Positions 49,148-61,142 of a stretch of DNA of 64,000 bases are shown one piece after another (position 1 is the first letter of the stretch; each line of letters opens with the position of its first letter). The position numbers were made by a program, and so were the translations under genes. Where the stretch lies: the NCBI RefSeq assembly GCF_029168945.1, contig NC_083607.1:14526001-14590000 (forward strand), read 5' to 3'. Under the pieces are notes generated by a model. That model saw only the letters and a program-made list of their open reading frames with translations, did not search any database and was not told the origin of the DNA. Source of the stretch: Cannabis sativa. Lineage: Eukaryota > Streptophyta > Magnoliopsida > Rosales > Cannabaceae.

Positions 49148-50073
49148 GATAAATAAAAGCTATTTAAAAATAATACATGAACATAGGGTTTTTTACGTGG
49201 TTTTGCAGTTAAAATTCTGCATAGTCCACAAGTCAATCTTATTCAGATTTCTAATTGTGTTTTTTTAGGGCCTCCTCTGCATAAGTTTTTTCGTCCCTTT
49301 TTTGAGCTTGTCTCCCACTATTTATAATTACATAGTGGTCTGTCAATTACAAAGCTGACTGTAATATATTTACAACAACTATCCCTAAAATCATGGGATT
49401 TGATTACATATCACGCAATGTAAATGCGGTTTATGATTTGAAAATTGTATAGTTGTGATTTTTCCACTTTTACTGGGTCAAAACAATCGTGTATTAAACA
49501 CGTCTTTAATTGTTGTATCTGGAGATGTCTCGCCAGAAACTTGGTTACAGTGATCCCAATAGCGAGCTGGGGCCGTTCTTCCTTTCGAGGTCGACAATGT
49601 ATGTCTGATGTCGATCATCGTTCTTATCCTCAAGGAATTCTTTGAGGCTCACTTAAATGCTATCTTCTGGCTCGTCAGGATTGTAAGCCTCACTGATGCT
49701 AACGGGATGAAGTTATATGCAGTCTTCCCATAACGAGACAGTCACCTCGCTTACTTGTTCTCGAGCCGATCTGACTTTTACACTTAGTTTGTTCTTTGCA
49801 TGCTAAGGACTTTCACGATGGATATGTGCCGCTTTCATCTTCTAATGTGTTCTGTCCTTGATGTCTCGCTATTCATATTTAGTGACATACGGTTTCTCGT
49901 TAATATACTAAGTAACAGTTTGTACATTGATTCCTCGCCTTGGACCTTACAGTCAGCGGGTTACATACTCTGATACTTACGTAATCAATGAGTTATTCCA
50001 TGAAAAGCTATTGCATCGATTCACATTCCCTTTATCTTGACATGTGTCCTCCAGCCGAATTTTGGGTATAACA
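49148..50073 (-). repeat. Tat element 3' LTR (outer end truncated)
   Basis: Matches 58050-58980 with scattered substitutions. The outer 65 or so bases present in the right LTR (57993-58050, starting TGTTAACGGAG on plus) are missing. Confidence 0.88.
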
Positions 50074-50285
50074 ATTGCCCCTTAAAAAGTTCTTTTTTAG
50101 TAAAAAGAGCTTTTTAATAATTACAGAGGGCATTTTCGTCAAGATCTTTTCTTGGAAAAAACGCATCCTTTGGTTCTAGAAGTTGTACGGTTTCGAGGGT
50201 CATTAAGAATCGTCTCTTCATATTCTACACTTCTCTCAACCGTTGGATTTTTCAATACTTAGCTTTCTTGTCACTGGACTTTGTG

Positions 50286-50292
50286 TATAAAA
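50286..50292 (+). promoter_or_regulatory. TATA box in front of the antisense frame
   Basis: TATAAAA on the plus strand, 63 bases before the ATG of the antisense frame at 50355. It lies just inside the element next to the 3' LTR, so the promoter may begin in the LTR. Confidence 0.55.
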
Positions 50293-50354
50293 GGACGGCT
50301 AAAGCTTGTCATTTTTCATAAACCTCTGGCTCTTTTGTGAGATCCATTTTCAGA

Positions 50355-50816
50355 ATGGATCATCTCTTTCCTGCCAAAATGTCCCTTCTGAGTTCAGAAG
50401 TTCATTCTTCCAAACTCATAATACCCAGATGCACCAACCATTTTCCATTTGTTCCTAAAGACTTCAATCCTCAACTGGAGCCGGAAACGATGGATTCTAA
50501 GGCTGAGGAGTTTCCAACCAATCCAAACCAAGGGAACCCCATAGCCTGCCATGGGTGATCCTCACAAGTGATCCCTAAGGGTAAAGATCTTGCGAGCGAT
50601 CTTAAAGGTCCTCCTCAAGCTAATAAAGAATTCCTGAGGAAATTTGGCATGGCTGCAGATGAAGCTAGGAAGGGAATTGGTGTGGTTTCTATCAGAGAAT
50701 CCAGCCAACTGAAGAGCCAAACCTATGCCAAAAGATGTTGGTGCCAACCTCTTTTTGATATTAAGAAATTCCCTGAGACTAGGGAAAAGATCTCAGCTTC
50801 AGGAAATGGGATCTGA
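50355..50816 (+). pseudogene. Antisense open reading frame of the Tat element, one stop
   Basis: The plus-strand frame starts MDHLFPAKMSLLSSEVHSSK and runs to TGA at 50814-50816, with one in-frame TGA at 50556-50558, about 150 codons in all. It lies between integrase and the 3' LTR but on the opposite strand. Tat-group elements such as Retand are known to carry an antisense ORF at this place, of unknown function. A TATA box precedes it, and A/T-rich 3'-end-like sequence follows (51050-51115). The product is unrecognised; no motif is assigned. Confidence 0.6.
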
Positions 50817-50859
50817 CGATGAGGAGAATGAGGTATGTGCAGAGATCAAGGCTCTTTAC

Positions 50860-50969
50860 ATGTAGCCGGTCTTTCTCAAGCTATGTGTAGTCGGTCTTTT
50901 CCCAAGCTACGTGCAAACAGTCTTTCTCAGGCTATATGGAGACGGTCTTTCTCGAGTTAATTGGCTTCC
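50860..50969. repeat. Short tandem repeats in the Tat element
   Basis: Four degenerate units of about 25-28 bases built on CGGTCTTTCTCAAGCTATGTG, directly after the antisense frame. Looser repeats built on GTCAAAAAGGTTTGRTCA follow at 51530-51650. Confidence 0.75.
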
Positions 50970-51881
50970 CCTCTCATCCTCTGTTTAGGAAGATGACTTA
51001 ATGATTTGCCCCTAGTGGCATTTTTGTAAAGACAAGTTTGTAACCAGTTTTAGGTTTTTTCTTATCTGAAATGCCTTGTACTATTTTCATTCATACTTAA
51101 TACAATTGTGTTTGCTTGCGTTTTTATTCACAATGTAAACAACTATATTTTGATCAAATGTTCAGTTCTCTTGGGTTTTTCATTGCTCGTAATCTTCCTG
51201 TTTAGGTAGTTAGTAATCTACCAAACTTTTGATTTTTGAGCAGTTGCCAATTCTGCCTCACTATAGCAGTTATAATCTGCTTTAAGCAAACTTAAATTTA
51301 GTTTAAGGATTTTATCACTTTGTATAGTTTTAATTTGCTCGTATGAATAGTTATATTATCTATCCATTTTCTAGGTTTAAGTACTTTTGTCAAGGCATCA
51401 CGATGCCTCGTTTTGTACTTTCCTAGCTAGCGAGAACTGTTAGTATTCAGTTTTATACGCGAGTTATAACTTTTTATTTTCCTTTCCCGTCGGATAGGTT
51501 TTAAATAAAAAATTATAGTTGTTTGATCTCTTCTTTGTCAAAAAGGTTTGATCAAGGTGTTATAACCCCTCTCTCGTCAAAAAGGTTTGGTCAGGGAGTT
51601 ATAACGGTTCGACTCCACTTTCGGCAAAGAGGTTTAGTCGAGAACCTTTGAATTTCAAAAAAAAAAAATTGAAATGAGGGCTTTGCATTATACAATGTAT
51701 TTCCAGATGAATTTTGGTTAATCATACATAAATGCCCCTTAAGTAATTTTTAAAGAACAAAACTTTGTAATTACTTAATATAAATGATTCTCTTTATTCA
51801 TAACTGAAGTTTAAAGTTTACATCAGTAATGTGAGTTACATCATTTATTTATTGGTAGTAGGGTCACAAATGTTCTACGTT

Positions 51882-54800
51882 TCAGTAGTTCTTTATTAGC
51901 GAGCCATCAAGCCGAGCCAATCTATAGACTCCGACTCCAACTACTGCTTCGATGACATAAGGACCCTCCCAATTCGGGTTGAACACTCTCGCTGATGTAT
52001 CTCTCGTATTCGTAAAGACTCGTCTTAGCACTAAGTCTCCAACATTGAATAGTCTTTTCTTGACTTTTTTTGTTGAAGTATCTTGTAATTCGGTGTTGGT
52101 ATGTTGTGTTGGTAATTTGCAACTCAGTTCGTTTTTCCTCAAGTGGATCCAAGTATAATTTTAAAAGTTCTTGGTTTTCTTCTTGATTATAAAACTCTCT
52201 TCTGTGCGTCAATATGTTCACTTCAACCGACACCATTGCTTTCGAGCCAAATGCTAGCGAGAAAGGAGTGTGTCCCGTGGCTGTCTTCTCGGTAGTTCTG
52301 TGGGCCCAGAGTACCTGAGGTAGCTCGTCAACCCATCTACCTTTGGCAGCGTCTAGCTTCTTCTTGATAGAATCCTTTAGGGTTTTATTGATGGCTTCCA
52401 CTTGTCCATTTGCCTGAGGCCTGGATACTGACGAGAAGCTTTTAATAATTTTATTCCTCTCGCAGAATTTAGTGAACAAGTCGCCATCAAATTGGGTTTT
52501 ATTATCAGATACTATCTTTATGGGAATTCTAAACCTACAGATAATGTTCTTGACAACAAAGTCAAGGACTTTCTTGCAGGTTATGGAGACAAGGGGCTCG
52601 GTCTCTGTCCATTTAGTGAATAAGTCGACTGCATAGCTCCTCCTCGCCTAGTGGGTAATGCCCCAATTAGGTCGATCCCCCATATAGCAAATGGGTAGGG
52701 CGAGGTCATCATTCTAAGTTCTGTCGGCGGTACGCAGGGTACATGTGAAAACCACTGACACTTATCACATTTCTTGACAAACTCGTGTGTGTCTTTATTG
52801 ATCGTTGGCCAGTAATATCCTTGTCTAATGATCTTTTTAGACAGACTTTGTCAACCCGCATGATCCCCACAGAAGCCTTCATGAATTTCTTTGATGATTT
52901 CATTTGTTTGTGCAGGAAGAACACACCAAAGTAGGGGCATTGAATACCCTCTTCTATATAGTTTGCCTTCGACCAATGTGTAGCAAGGCACTGAATACAA
53001 TAGTTTCCACGTCTCGTTTTTGTCTTTTGGAAGTTTTCTGTCGAGTAAATAATTAATAATAGGTGTCATCCAAGTTAGAGAGCTATCTATCATCTCGACA
53101 TCTTCAGTTTCACATATACTTGGCTCGCCCATCATCTCTACCGGAACTAAGTTCAATTCATCCAAGTCATTCTGCGAGGCCAATTTTGCAAAGGCATCAG
53201 TGTTGGAGTTTTGTTCTCTCGGAATTTGTTCGATTTTAAAGTAATTGAATCCTTCAAAGTTCTTCCGAACATTCTCTAAATACTTTGCCATTTTTAAGCT
53301 TTTGGCATGGTATTCCCCGAGGACCTAGTTCACGATCAACTGCGAATCACTATGACAAATGAGATTTTTTTACTTTCAATTCCTCTGCTATCTTTAAGAT
53401 GGCAATCAAGGCTTCATATTCAGCCTCGTTATTGGATGCGTCAAATTGGAACCTCAGAGCATAGTGAAACTTAAAGCCTTCTGGCGATATTAATATTACC
53501 CCAGCACCTGAACCTTGCTTGTTGGATGCGCCATCCACGTATAACCTCCAAGTTTCCTTGTCTCGCAGATCAGGTAGAATTTCTTCTGGAGTTATACCTT
53601 CTATCAAGAAGTTAGCCAAAGCTTGGCCCTTGATGGATGTTCGAGGATGGTATGTTATGTCGAACTGCCCCAGTTCAATTGACCATTTTATCAATCTTCC
53701 AGAAGCATCTGGTTTTGATAAAACTTGTCCCAAGGGCTGATCGGTTAACATTTTTATGGGGTGAGCCTGGAAGTATGGTCGTAGCTTACGAGACGCATGG
53801 ACTAGGCACAATGTGAGTTTTTCTAGAGGGGCATATCTGGATTCTACCCCTAGTAACCTTCTACTTACGTAGTAAATAGGTTGCTGGTGCTTGCCCTCTT
53901 CTTGCACTATAGCTGCACTAATCATATCTTTCGAGATGGCTAAATAGAGAAACAACGTCTCTCCAGTTATTAGTTTTGACAAAACTGGAGGCGTTGCGAG
54001 ATGCCTTTTTATGTTCTGAAAGGCCTCCTCGCACTCTTTCTTCCACTCAAACTTTTTGCTGCCTCGCAATATGTTGAAGAACGGCACACACTTATCCTTT
54101 GACTTCGAAATGAATCTATTAAGTGCAGCCATTCTTCCTGTTAAGGCTTGTACTTCCTTAGGCTTTGTTGGTGATGGCATGTCTATTAATGCCTTGATAT
54201 TTTCAGGATTTGCCACAATACCTCTCGCGTTAACTATGAATCCTAAAAATTTTCCTGAGGAAACTCCAAAGGAACATTTTTTTGGGTTTAGCTTCATGTT
54301 ATACTTTTTTAACATTTTAAAGCATTCCGCGAGGTCTGAGGTATGATCCTTACTTCTTATCGACTTTACCAACATATTATCGATGTAAACCTCCATGTTT
54401 CGCCCTATTTGGTTTGTGAACATTTCGTTTACCAGTCGCTGATACGTTACCCCAGCATTCTTCAGTCCGAACGGCATGAATTTATAACAATAGTGTCCCA
54501 TGTTGGTTACGAAGCTTGTATGTTCTTAATCTGGGACATACATGTTTATCTGATTATATCCAGAATATGCGTCCATAAATGACATAAGCTCGTGCCCAAT
54601 AGTTGCATCCAGTAACTGGTTGATCCTGGAAAGTGGAAAATAGTCTTTTGGGCACGCCTTATTCAGATCGGAGAAGTCAGTACAAGTTCTCCAAGTTCTG
54701 TTGGGATTTGGGACGAGAACAGGAATGGCTATCCACGAGGGATAAAACACCTCGCGTATAAAGTCATTGGCTAACAACTTTTCAACTTCTTGTTTTAGTG

Positions 54801-55788
54801 CCCTTTGCCTCTTGGAATCCAAGGGCCTCCTATTCTGTCTTTTTGCTGGGTAGTTTGGATCAACATTTAAGTGATGGCATATAATATTAAGGTCGATCCC
54901 TATCATATCTCTATGGCTCCAGGCAAACTGATCCTGGTTCGCCTTCAAAAAGCTTATTAACTGCTATTTGAGCAGCTTGTCCAGGTTCTTCCCAATGTAT
55001 ACACACTTTGCGGGATTTCCTGGGTTGAGAATGACCTCTTCCAATTTCTCGATTGGTTTCAACAGGTTTCTCTCATCTTGAACTCGGGGGGTCAAGATCT
55101 TTGTCTTTCTGCTCAGTTTCTTCTGCCAAGATCCCCATCAACTGATGACCAGCTTTTCTATGATGTAGCTCTATGCGATAGCAATCGCGAGCTAGCATCT
55201 GGTCGCCACGCACCACTCCCATGCCATCTGGTGTATGAAATTTCAAGGATAGGTGCTTGATCGAACTGAGTGCCCCTAGTCCGATCTGTGCTGGACGACC
55301 CAACAATAGTTGTAAGCCGAGGGCAGGTCGATAACTAAGAAGTCTTGCATAACAGTAGCAGATAAATGTGCCTCGCCTAAGGTTAATGCGAGCTCGATTA
55401 TGCCAAGGCTAGCAATGTTGTCTCTGGTTAATCTGCAAAGGTTTACCATACAAGGCCTTAATTTGGCTTTTTTGAGTCCCATTTTCTTTAAAGTCTCCTT
55501 ATAAAGGATATTCATCGAGCTCTGATTGTCTATTAACACTCTCTTGATTCTTTTATTGGCAAGTTGAATAGTTATCACCAGTGGATCAACATGAGGATAC
55601 ATCACGTTTTTCTCATCTTCCTCTGTGAATACAATGGGAGGTTCACCGGTTTTCACCTTCTTGGAAGGTTCTGGGGCAAAGGCCGATTGCTCGTTCTTTA
55701 TCTCTTTCACATATCTTTTTTGGGCGTTATTGCTTTCCCCTGCGATATGTGGCCCTCTCGAAATAACTAGGATGTCCTCTCCTTCCAC
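51882..55788 (-). pseudogene. Tat element pol: protease, reverse transcriptase, RNase H, integrase
   Basis: Minus-strand pieces in order: a protease-like [17 protein letters not shown] (about 55550; DNQSS where DGGSS is usual); reverse transcriptase 54948-54526 and 54501-53350 with DFSDLNKACPKDYFPL, FMPFGLKNAG and YIDNMLVKS; a second RNase H with YVDGASNKQGSGAGVIL; integrase 53291-52851 and 52479-51882 with SRPQANGQVEAINKTLKDSI. A stop separates the two reverse-transcriptase pieces, and the integrase core is split by stops. YIDN in place of the catalytic YIDD-type motif by itself argues against activity. Confidence 0.9.
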
Positions 55789-55800
55789 AGGAATAGGTTG

Positions 55801-57906
55801 TTACCCCTGGTTGTTTGGGTTATTGGGCAGAGTGGGTTGGTTGTAGCCCTGGCCTTGTCTTTTCACGTACTGTTTAAAATAGCCTCGAGCGATGAGACTT
55901 TCTATCTCATCTTTCAATTGGCGACATTCATCGGTCGTATGCCCAATATCCTTATGGAATTTATAATATTTTTTAGGATCTCTTTTGCTTCTCAAATTCC
56001 TCATAGGCTCAAGCTTGCCGAAGGCCACCTTCTGCTCATGTGCGAGGTAAATATTCTCCCAAGTTTCATTAAGCTCGGTATAAATAGTATACACTGGCAC
56101 ATATTTGTCATGCTTTTTTTGTTACTTTTTATCCTTTGACGGTTCCTTAACTCCATCCTTTCTCTTCGAACCAGAAGCCCTCGAGTTATCAATTCTTGTG
56201 GAAACTGTTCCTGTTGAAATATTTCTAGGTTTGCCTCTCGAGCTTGTTTTCAACAAATTCATTTCTTTCCGGGCTTCTTCTTTCCGAACGAACACCTGAG
56301 CCCTTTCGTTGAACCCAGTGATGCTTCTCACTAAACGTCCTTGTAAGTCATCCCACAACTCACCGCCTACGGTCAATGGATCAGTAGAGATTCCCGCCTG
56401 AAGGGCTGTAAGTTATGTGCTATCATCCAAATTGCTAACCCTGGCTGCAGCCGTGCTAAAACGACTTAAGTAAGCCTTAAGTGTCTCGCAAGGCTGCTGC
56501 TTTATATTGGTTAATGAGGCTACTTCGGGTCACCTATCCCTAGCAGCCTAAAATTACTTTTTGAAATCCCTGGACAGCTGCTCCCAGGAAGTTATTGAAT
56601 GATAAATAAACTTGTTAAACTAGCTACTCGTTGCTCCAACAAGAGAGATGGGGAACAAAATACAGTGTAAATTGTTCGTCACATTACTCGCTCGCATTAT
56701 TGTGTTAAAGTTATTCAAATACAAGATCGGATTATAAGACGAGACATGCGGGTTTTTGAATCCCAAAGGAAAAGGGGTATTCATAATATCTGGGTGATAC
56801 GGCTCAAGCTCCTCGTCAAAGTCATATCCAAATTTTCCATATTTCCCCCACTTGATATCTCCTGAACTTGTCCTCCAGCTCGTTTATCTGCAATTGGATT
56901 GTATCCTCTTGCTTTGGACCGAGCTACTGGCGAAGTTCAGGTTTCTTCCGATTCAAGTGCTCTCGCAGATCCAGTTGGGAGTAATAGCTGGCAGATCTTG
57001 TCTTACTCATAAATCGCGTCCTACTCATAGACCTTGTCTTTGAGTGGCTCGCAGATTTATTGGTTCCCATACTTTCTCAATCATTAGCTCGTTGAGTACT
57101 TTCTCCTCTTTGAGTTGATCGACTATGGGTTCTGGATCGCCTCAAAGTTACACTTGCTTCTTCACGCTCCGTTCCTTCCTCATGAGATCCGTTTCTCATA
57201 TTTCCCCCATCAGGGTATGTACAAGTCCTCGCTCTATGGGTTTGGGAAGAACGTTGGTGATTTCTAGCAGGTGATCTCCGTTCCCCCAGTTGAGTCCTAA
57301 GATCCTCCTCATTTTCATGAGGGATTTCTCGTTCATCAATTTTCAGTTGTCTCCTATCTGGTTATCCGTCCTGATTTTTAGAGAGTGTCTCATTTTCCCC
57401 AGGTTGTTCTTCCCGGGCCTTTTTCTGTCTCCTGGTTCGTGAGCCATGAGGTCTACCCCGTGGTCTTCTCACTCCAGGTTCAGGTTGATTTTGAGCATTT
57501 ATCCCCTGTGTCGCCATGGCCGAAGCTACCTCACGTTCTAACTCAACATTTCGACGATGAGCTTCTTCTAGACGACGTCTCAGGCAGCGGCTTTTTGCTT
57601 CATAAGTTCTTTCTCCCACAGATTAGGCACCTCCAAAGTTGAGCTCTTCAACCCTCGTCCCGGGGTTCTGACCATTCCCACGCTGAGTTCTCCTCGAGCG
57701 TGTTGTCCGCGTACTAGGACCAACGTCGGGTCGAGTTCTCCGAGAACGTGCGGTCCGTGCGCTGGGACCACCCTCGGGTTGAGCCCTCCTAAAACAAGTG
57801 GTCCTTCTGGACTACGGGTTGGTAGGTCTTCTGGAGCCCATGGGCTCTTTCCCAGAATGATGATTGGTTTCCTCATGTGGGGTGTTAACATTTTCTTGAT
57901 TTTCAA
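55801..57906 (-). pseudogene. Tat element gag region
   Basis: Minus-strand pieces 57906-57580, 57619-57362, 56376-56122 and 56100-55801. The last has KKYYKFHKDIGHTTDECRQL, the gag zinc-knuckle-like motif, in which the first Cys of the usual YCxFH pattern is Tyr. The first part is rich in Arg, Gly and Pro and the second in Arg and Glu. Frames are interrupted between 56376 and 57362. Confidence 0.75.
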
Positions 57907-57992
57907 CCATGAAGGAGGTTATTTTTCTTCAAAAGAAGGGAGGGTTTTTATTCTGAGCTTTTTCACAGAGGCTCTCAATGAAAGCACCAAAC

Positions 57993-58980
57993 TGTTAACG
58001 GAGTTTTTCGTTAACTAAATTTGAGCCTCACGGTATTGATTTCACACAGAAAAAATAAATGCTATAGAAAAATAATATATGAACATAGGGTTTTTTACGT
58101 GGTTTTGCAGTTAAAATTCTGGATAGTCCACGAGTCAATCTTATTCAAATTTCTGATTGTGTTCTTTTAGGGCCTCCCCTGCATAAGTTTTTTCCGTCTT
58201 TTTTTTGAGCTTGTCTGCCACTATTTATAATTACATAGTGGTCTGTCAATTACAAAGCTAACTGTAATATATTTACAACAATTATCCCTAAAATCATGGG
58301 ATTTAATTACATATCACGAAGTGTAAATGCGGTTTATGATTTGAAAATTGTTTAGTTGTGATTTTCCCGCTTTTACTGGGTCAAAACAATCGTGTATTAA
58401 ACACGTCTTTAATTATTGTATCTGGAGATATCTCGCCAGCAACTTGGTTACAGTGATCCCACTAGCGAGCTGGGGTCATTCTTCCTTCTGAGGTCGACGA
58501 TGTATGTCTGATGTCGATCGTGCTTCTTATTCTGAAGGAATTCTTTGAGGCTCACTTAAATGCTATCTTCTGGCTCACCAGGATTGTAAGCCTCACTGAC
58601 GCTAACGGGACGAAGTTATATGCAGTCTTCCCATAACGAGACGGTCACCTTGCGTACTTGTTCTCGAGTCGATCCAACTTTTACACTTAGTTTGTTCATT
58701 GCATGCTAAGGACTTTCACGATGGATGTGTGCCGCTTTCATCTTCCAATGTGTTATGTCCTTGAGGTCTCGCTATTCATATTTAGTGACATATGGTTTCT
58801 CATTAATATACTAAGTAACAGTTTGTACATTGATTCCTCGCCTTGGACCTTACAGTCAACGGGTTACAAATATACTCTGATACTTACGTAATTAATGAAT
58901 TATTCGAAAAGCTATTGCATCGATTCACATTCCCTTTATCTTGACACGTGTCCTCCAGCCGAATTTCGGGTATAATAACA
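57993..58980 (-). repeat. Tat element 5' LTR
   Basis: LTR of 988 bases, complete, ending (plus left end) in TGTTAACGGAG and beginning (plus right end) at TATAATAACA. Partner of 49148-50073. Confidence 0.88.
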
Positions 58981-59755
58981 AGATCAAAAGGTTGTAAGTT
59001 TTAATTATTAATTATAGTATTTATTATAACAACAAATAATAATAAATATAAAAACTAATATAAATTTTTACTTTCTTTTACAGTTTGGAGAAAAGCAAGC
59101 ATAAAATCAAAAAACTGAATTATTACCATTATAGCGACAGTAGATAGAACGGTTAATGGTGGTGATCACGAAGGCTTGGACGAATGATACTAAAAGGCCT
59201 AAGAATTTTTTTTCCTTAGCTTATTTTTTTAGGTTAACTTGTAATTAGATTTATTAACTTGTTAATACTTAGACTAATTTTACAATATTTATGTAATATA
59301 TAATTGTAGTTTAATTAATTACTTCTATGAAATAAAATTAAGTATATTGGATAATCATAAAATTAATTAAAATAATATTTAATTTAGCTTTCAAAAAAAT
59401 AAATATTTAATTTAAATTTATATTAAATAATATAATATATAAATTAATAAATATATAATTTAAATAAATTAACTTTTTTGATTTATAATATAAATTTTTA
59501 ACTGAAAATAAATAATTGTTGTTCATTTAGCGTCGATTTTTAGGGTATATAGTGTCGGTTAGTAGTATATAATCGACGCCATATGTACCCTATGGCCTCG
59601 GTTCTTTTATAATAACTGACGCCATAGGGTAACATTTAGCATCGATTGTTTTAGACCCTACATCATCGCTTGGATCAGCGTCGGTAGTAAATTTTACCAA
59701 AATTGACGCTGAAAGGCCTTAAAAACCGCCTCTAAAGTCCAGATTTGCAGTAGTC
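58981..59755 (+). other. CACTA right end: gene tail and subterminal repeats
   Basis: Sequence after the nested retroelement up to the CACTA right end. A possible last exon of the second CACTA gene lies near 59080-59190. Then comes A/T-rich DNA and, from 59525, inverted subterminal motifs of the TCGGTT/GACGCCATA type facing each other. Confidence 0.65.
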
Positions 59756-59872
59756 CTGGGCGCAGGGCAAGGGACCCATCCTAGGTCGACTGCTATGACT
59801 TAAGACTACTCAAGTCCAAGATGTCATATATCTTGCCACATGTTAAACATTGATGTTCACGTCACTAGAAAA

Positions 59873-60520
59873 AATTTATGGGTTAATAGATGGAATAGTG
59901 AAAAGAAAAACGGAACCAAAGTTCAAATAGTTTAGCCTCTAAAATTTTAGTAAAGAGGATTCATCATACCAAGCCTTAAAGTCTAAATAGTTTTGCAGTC
60001 AATTACCCTAAAACAATCAGCCAACAAAAAAAAAGAGAAAGAGAAAAAAAAAAGTAAAATGTGATAGGTAATAGGTGGCGTAAGAAAAAGAGAAATAAAG
60101 AAAAGATGGTACAATGACAATTTATTGCTATTTGCATAATTAAAATGAGATTCCTTTAATTTTTTTTTTATTATATTACTAAAAAATCTTCCTTAAAAAG
60201 AAAAAACAATCACCAATAATTTGTTCACAAATTAAAATTAAAAAAAAAATTATCAATAAAAATATTTAAATAATGTTTACCATATTTAGTAAATATTCTA
60301 TCAAACTCACTATATCATAATGAATTAAATCAAGAGGTTAAGAATTTATAAAAACTAATTTATATGTTGGCTTAGTTTTTTTTTCTACAAAAATATCATT
60401 TTAAAAATAATTTATTAACATATTAGGAATTAAACCAATATTAGTCATATTTTTAATAATAATACACTTATTAACATAACAAAGTAGCATGTCAAACATT
60501 AAAATAACAAGAGACTAAAA
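59873..60520. other. AT-rich intergenic DNA
   Basis: No gene, structured repeat or element end that I can support, apart from A-rich tracts near 60030 and 60240. Confidence 0.45.
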
Positions 60521-60525
60521 AACTT

Positions 60526-61015
60526 TGGTGACGTTTGATAACAATTTTTTAATCAGTTTTTTGTTTTTCAAATTAGAAAAGTGAAAAATATTTTTCACAA
60601 ATATGTTTTATAAAACTGTTTTTACTTTTCAATTTTTAAATTGAGAATCAAATTTTTTTAAAAAAAAAAAATCACTTTTAATATTTTTTTTAAACAGTTT
60701 TTATTCTTACTCAATATTTTGAATTCCGACCAGACCAAGACCTAAATCCCTCCCACGACCTTGGCGCTGAACCCGGCCTCTGACTCGAACCCGAATTTGA
60801 TCCCGTATCTAGACTCGACTTAAATAAAATCAAAAAATAAAAATAAAAATAAACTTTACAGATCACACTTTTTTTTTCTATTTTTAAAATTAAAAAACAA
60901 AAATAGTTACAGAACACATTTTTATTATTCAAAAATAAAAATTTTAAAAACAAAAATTTTACTTTTATTTTGTGATTAAAAAAATTAAAAAACAAAAATA
61001 TTATCAAACGGTACA
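60526..61015. mobile_element. MITE-like repeat with GTTTGATAA termini
   Basis: The left end GGTGACGTTTGATAACAATTTT (in parts, from 60528) faces the inverse of ATATTATCAAACGGTACA at 60998-61015. The interior is A/T-rich and itself partly self-complementary. No transposase. The 106-codon minus frame inside is low-complexity and rejected. Confidence 0.65.
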
Positions 61016-61142
61016 TTATTAAATTCAACATTACATTAAATTATGGCATTAGTGATATATCCCCTTCTCATAAAAAAAATACTTGTTTTAATAATGGTGT
61101 ACAAATCAAGCCAATAATTTAAGTAGTCAATCTCCACTCTAG

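Larger units (their letters stand above)
49148..58980 (-). mobile_element. Tat-lineage Gypsy retrotransposon, decayed, nested in the CACTA element
   Basis: The right (5') LTR is about 57993-58980. The left (3') LTR is about 49148-50073 and lacks about 65 bases of its outer end. On the minus strand the LTR starts TGTTATACCC or TGTTATTATACCC. A purine tract AAGGGGCAAT (50083-50074) precedes the 3' LTR. Next to the 5' LTR is the junction TTTGGTGCTTTCATTGAGAG (about 57991-57972). Gene order on minus is gag, protease, reverse transcriptase, RNase H, a second (archaeal-type) RNase H, integrase, as in Tat elements. Several stops and active-site changes show it is dead. The right flank reads AGATC, with no partner on the left. 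Confidence 0.9.
41686..59755 (+). mobile_element. CACTA (En/Spm-type) DNA transposon, decayed, with nested Gypsy element
   Basis: The left end CACTACTACAATATGGGCC (41686) and the inverse right end at 59755-59728 share CTTTAGAGGC and CACTACT-CAA-type termini. The right terminal base reads G in place of C on the inverse strand. Subterminal repeats of the GCCGTTGGTT/AACCGACACCATAG type lie at 41770-41990 and 59525-59700, the usual CACTA transposase-binding architecture. Inside are degraded TNPD-like and second-ORF genes in plus orientation. No matching 3-base target duplication is seen (GCA left, CTG right). Without the nested retroelement it would be about 8.2 kb. Confidence 0.88.
35828..59872. 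mobile_element. Long inverted-repeat (foldback or MULE-like) element, heavily invaded
   Basis: The left arm 35828-36597 is matched in inverse orientation by a right arm made of 59872-59756 followed by 41685 down to about 41030. The arm was cut by the CACTA element at 41686-59755. Shared landmarks are GACATCAATGTTTGACATGTGG against its inverse near 59835-59855, CCATGAAGACATGGAG (about 36030 and 41605), and GGCCCAGGTTGACA-type motifs. The arms total about 0.8 kb and are clearly diverged. No transposase is seen between them; MULE or foldback class is inference from the long arms only. Exact ends and target duplication were not resolved. Confidence 0.7.

Noticed and set aside
53519..56299. Many plus-strand frames opposite the Tat gag-pol
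   Set aside because: Shadows of the minus-strand gag-pol frames, unlike the antisense frame at 50355-50816, which lies outside pol and has its own TATA box.
60711..61031. 106-codon Phe/Lys-rich frame
   Set aside because: Low-complexity A/T-rich interior of a MITE-like repeat.
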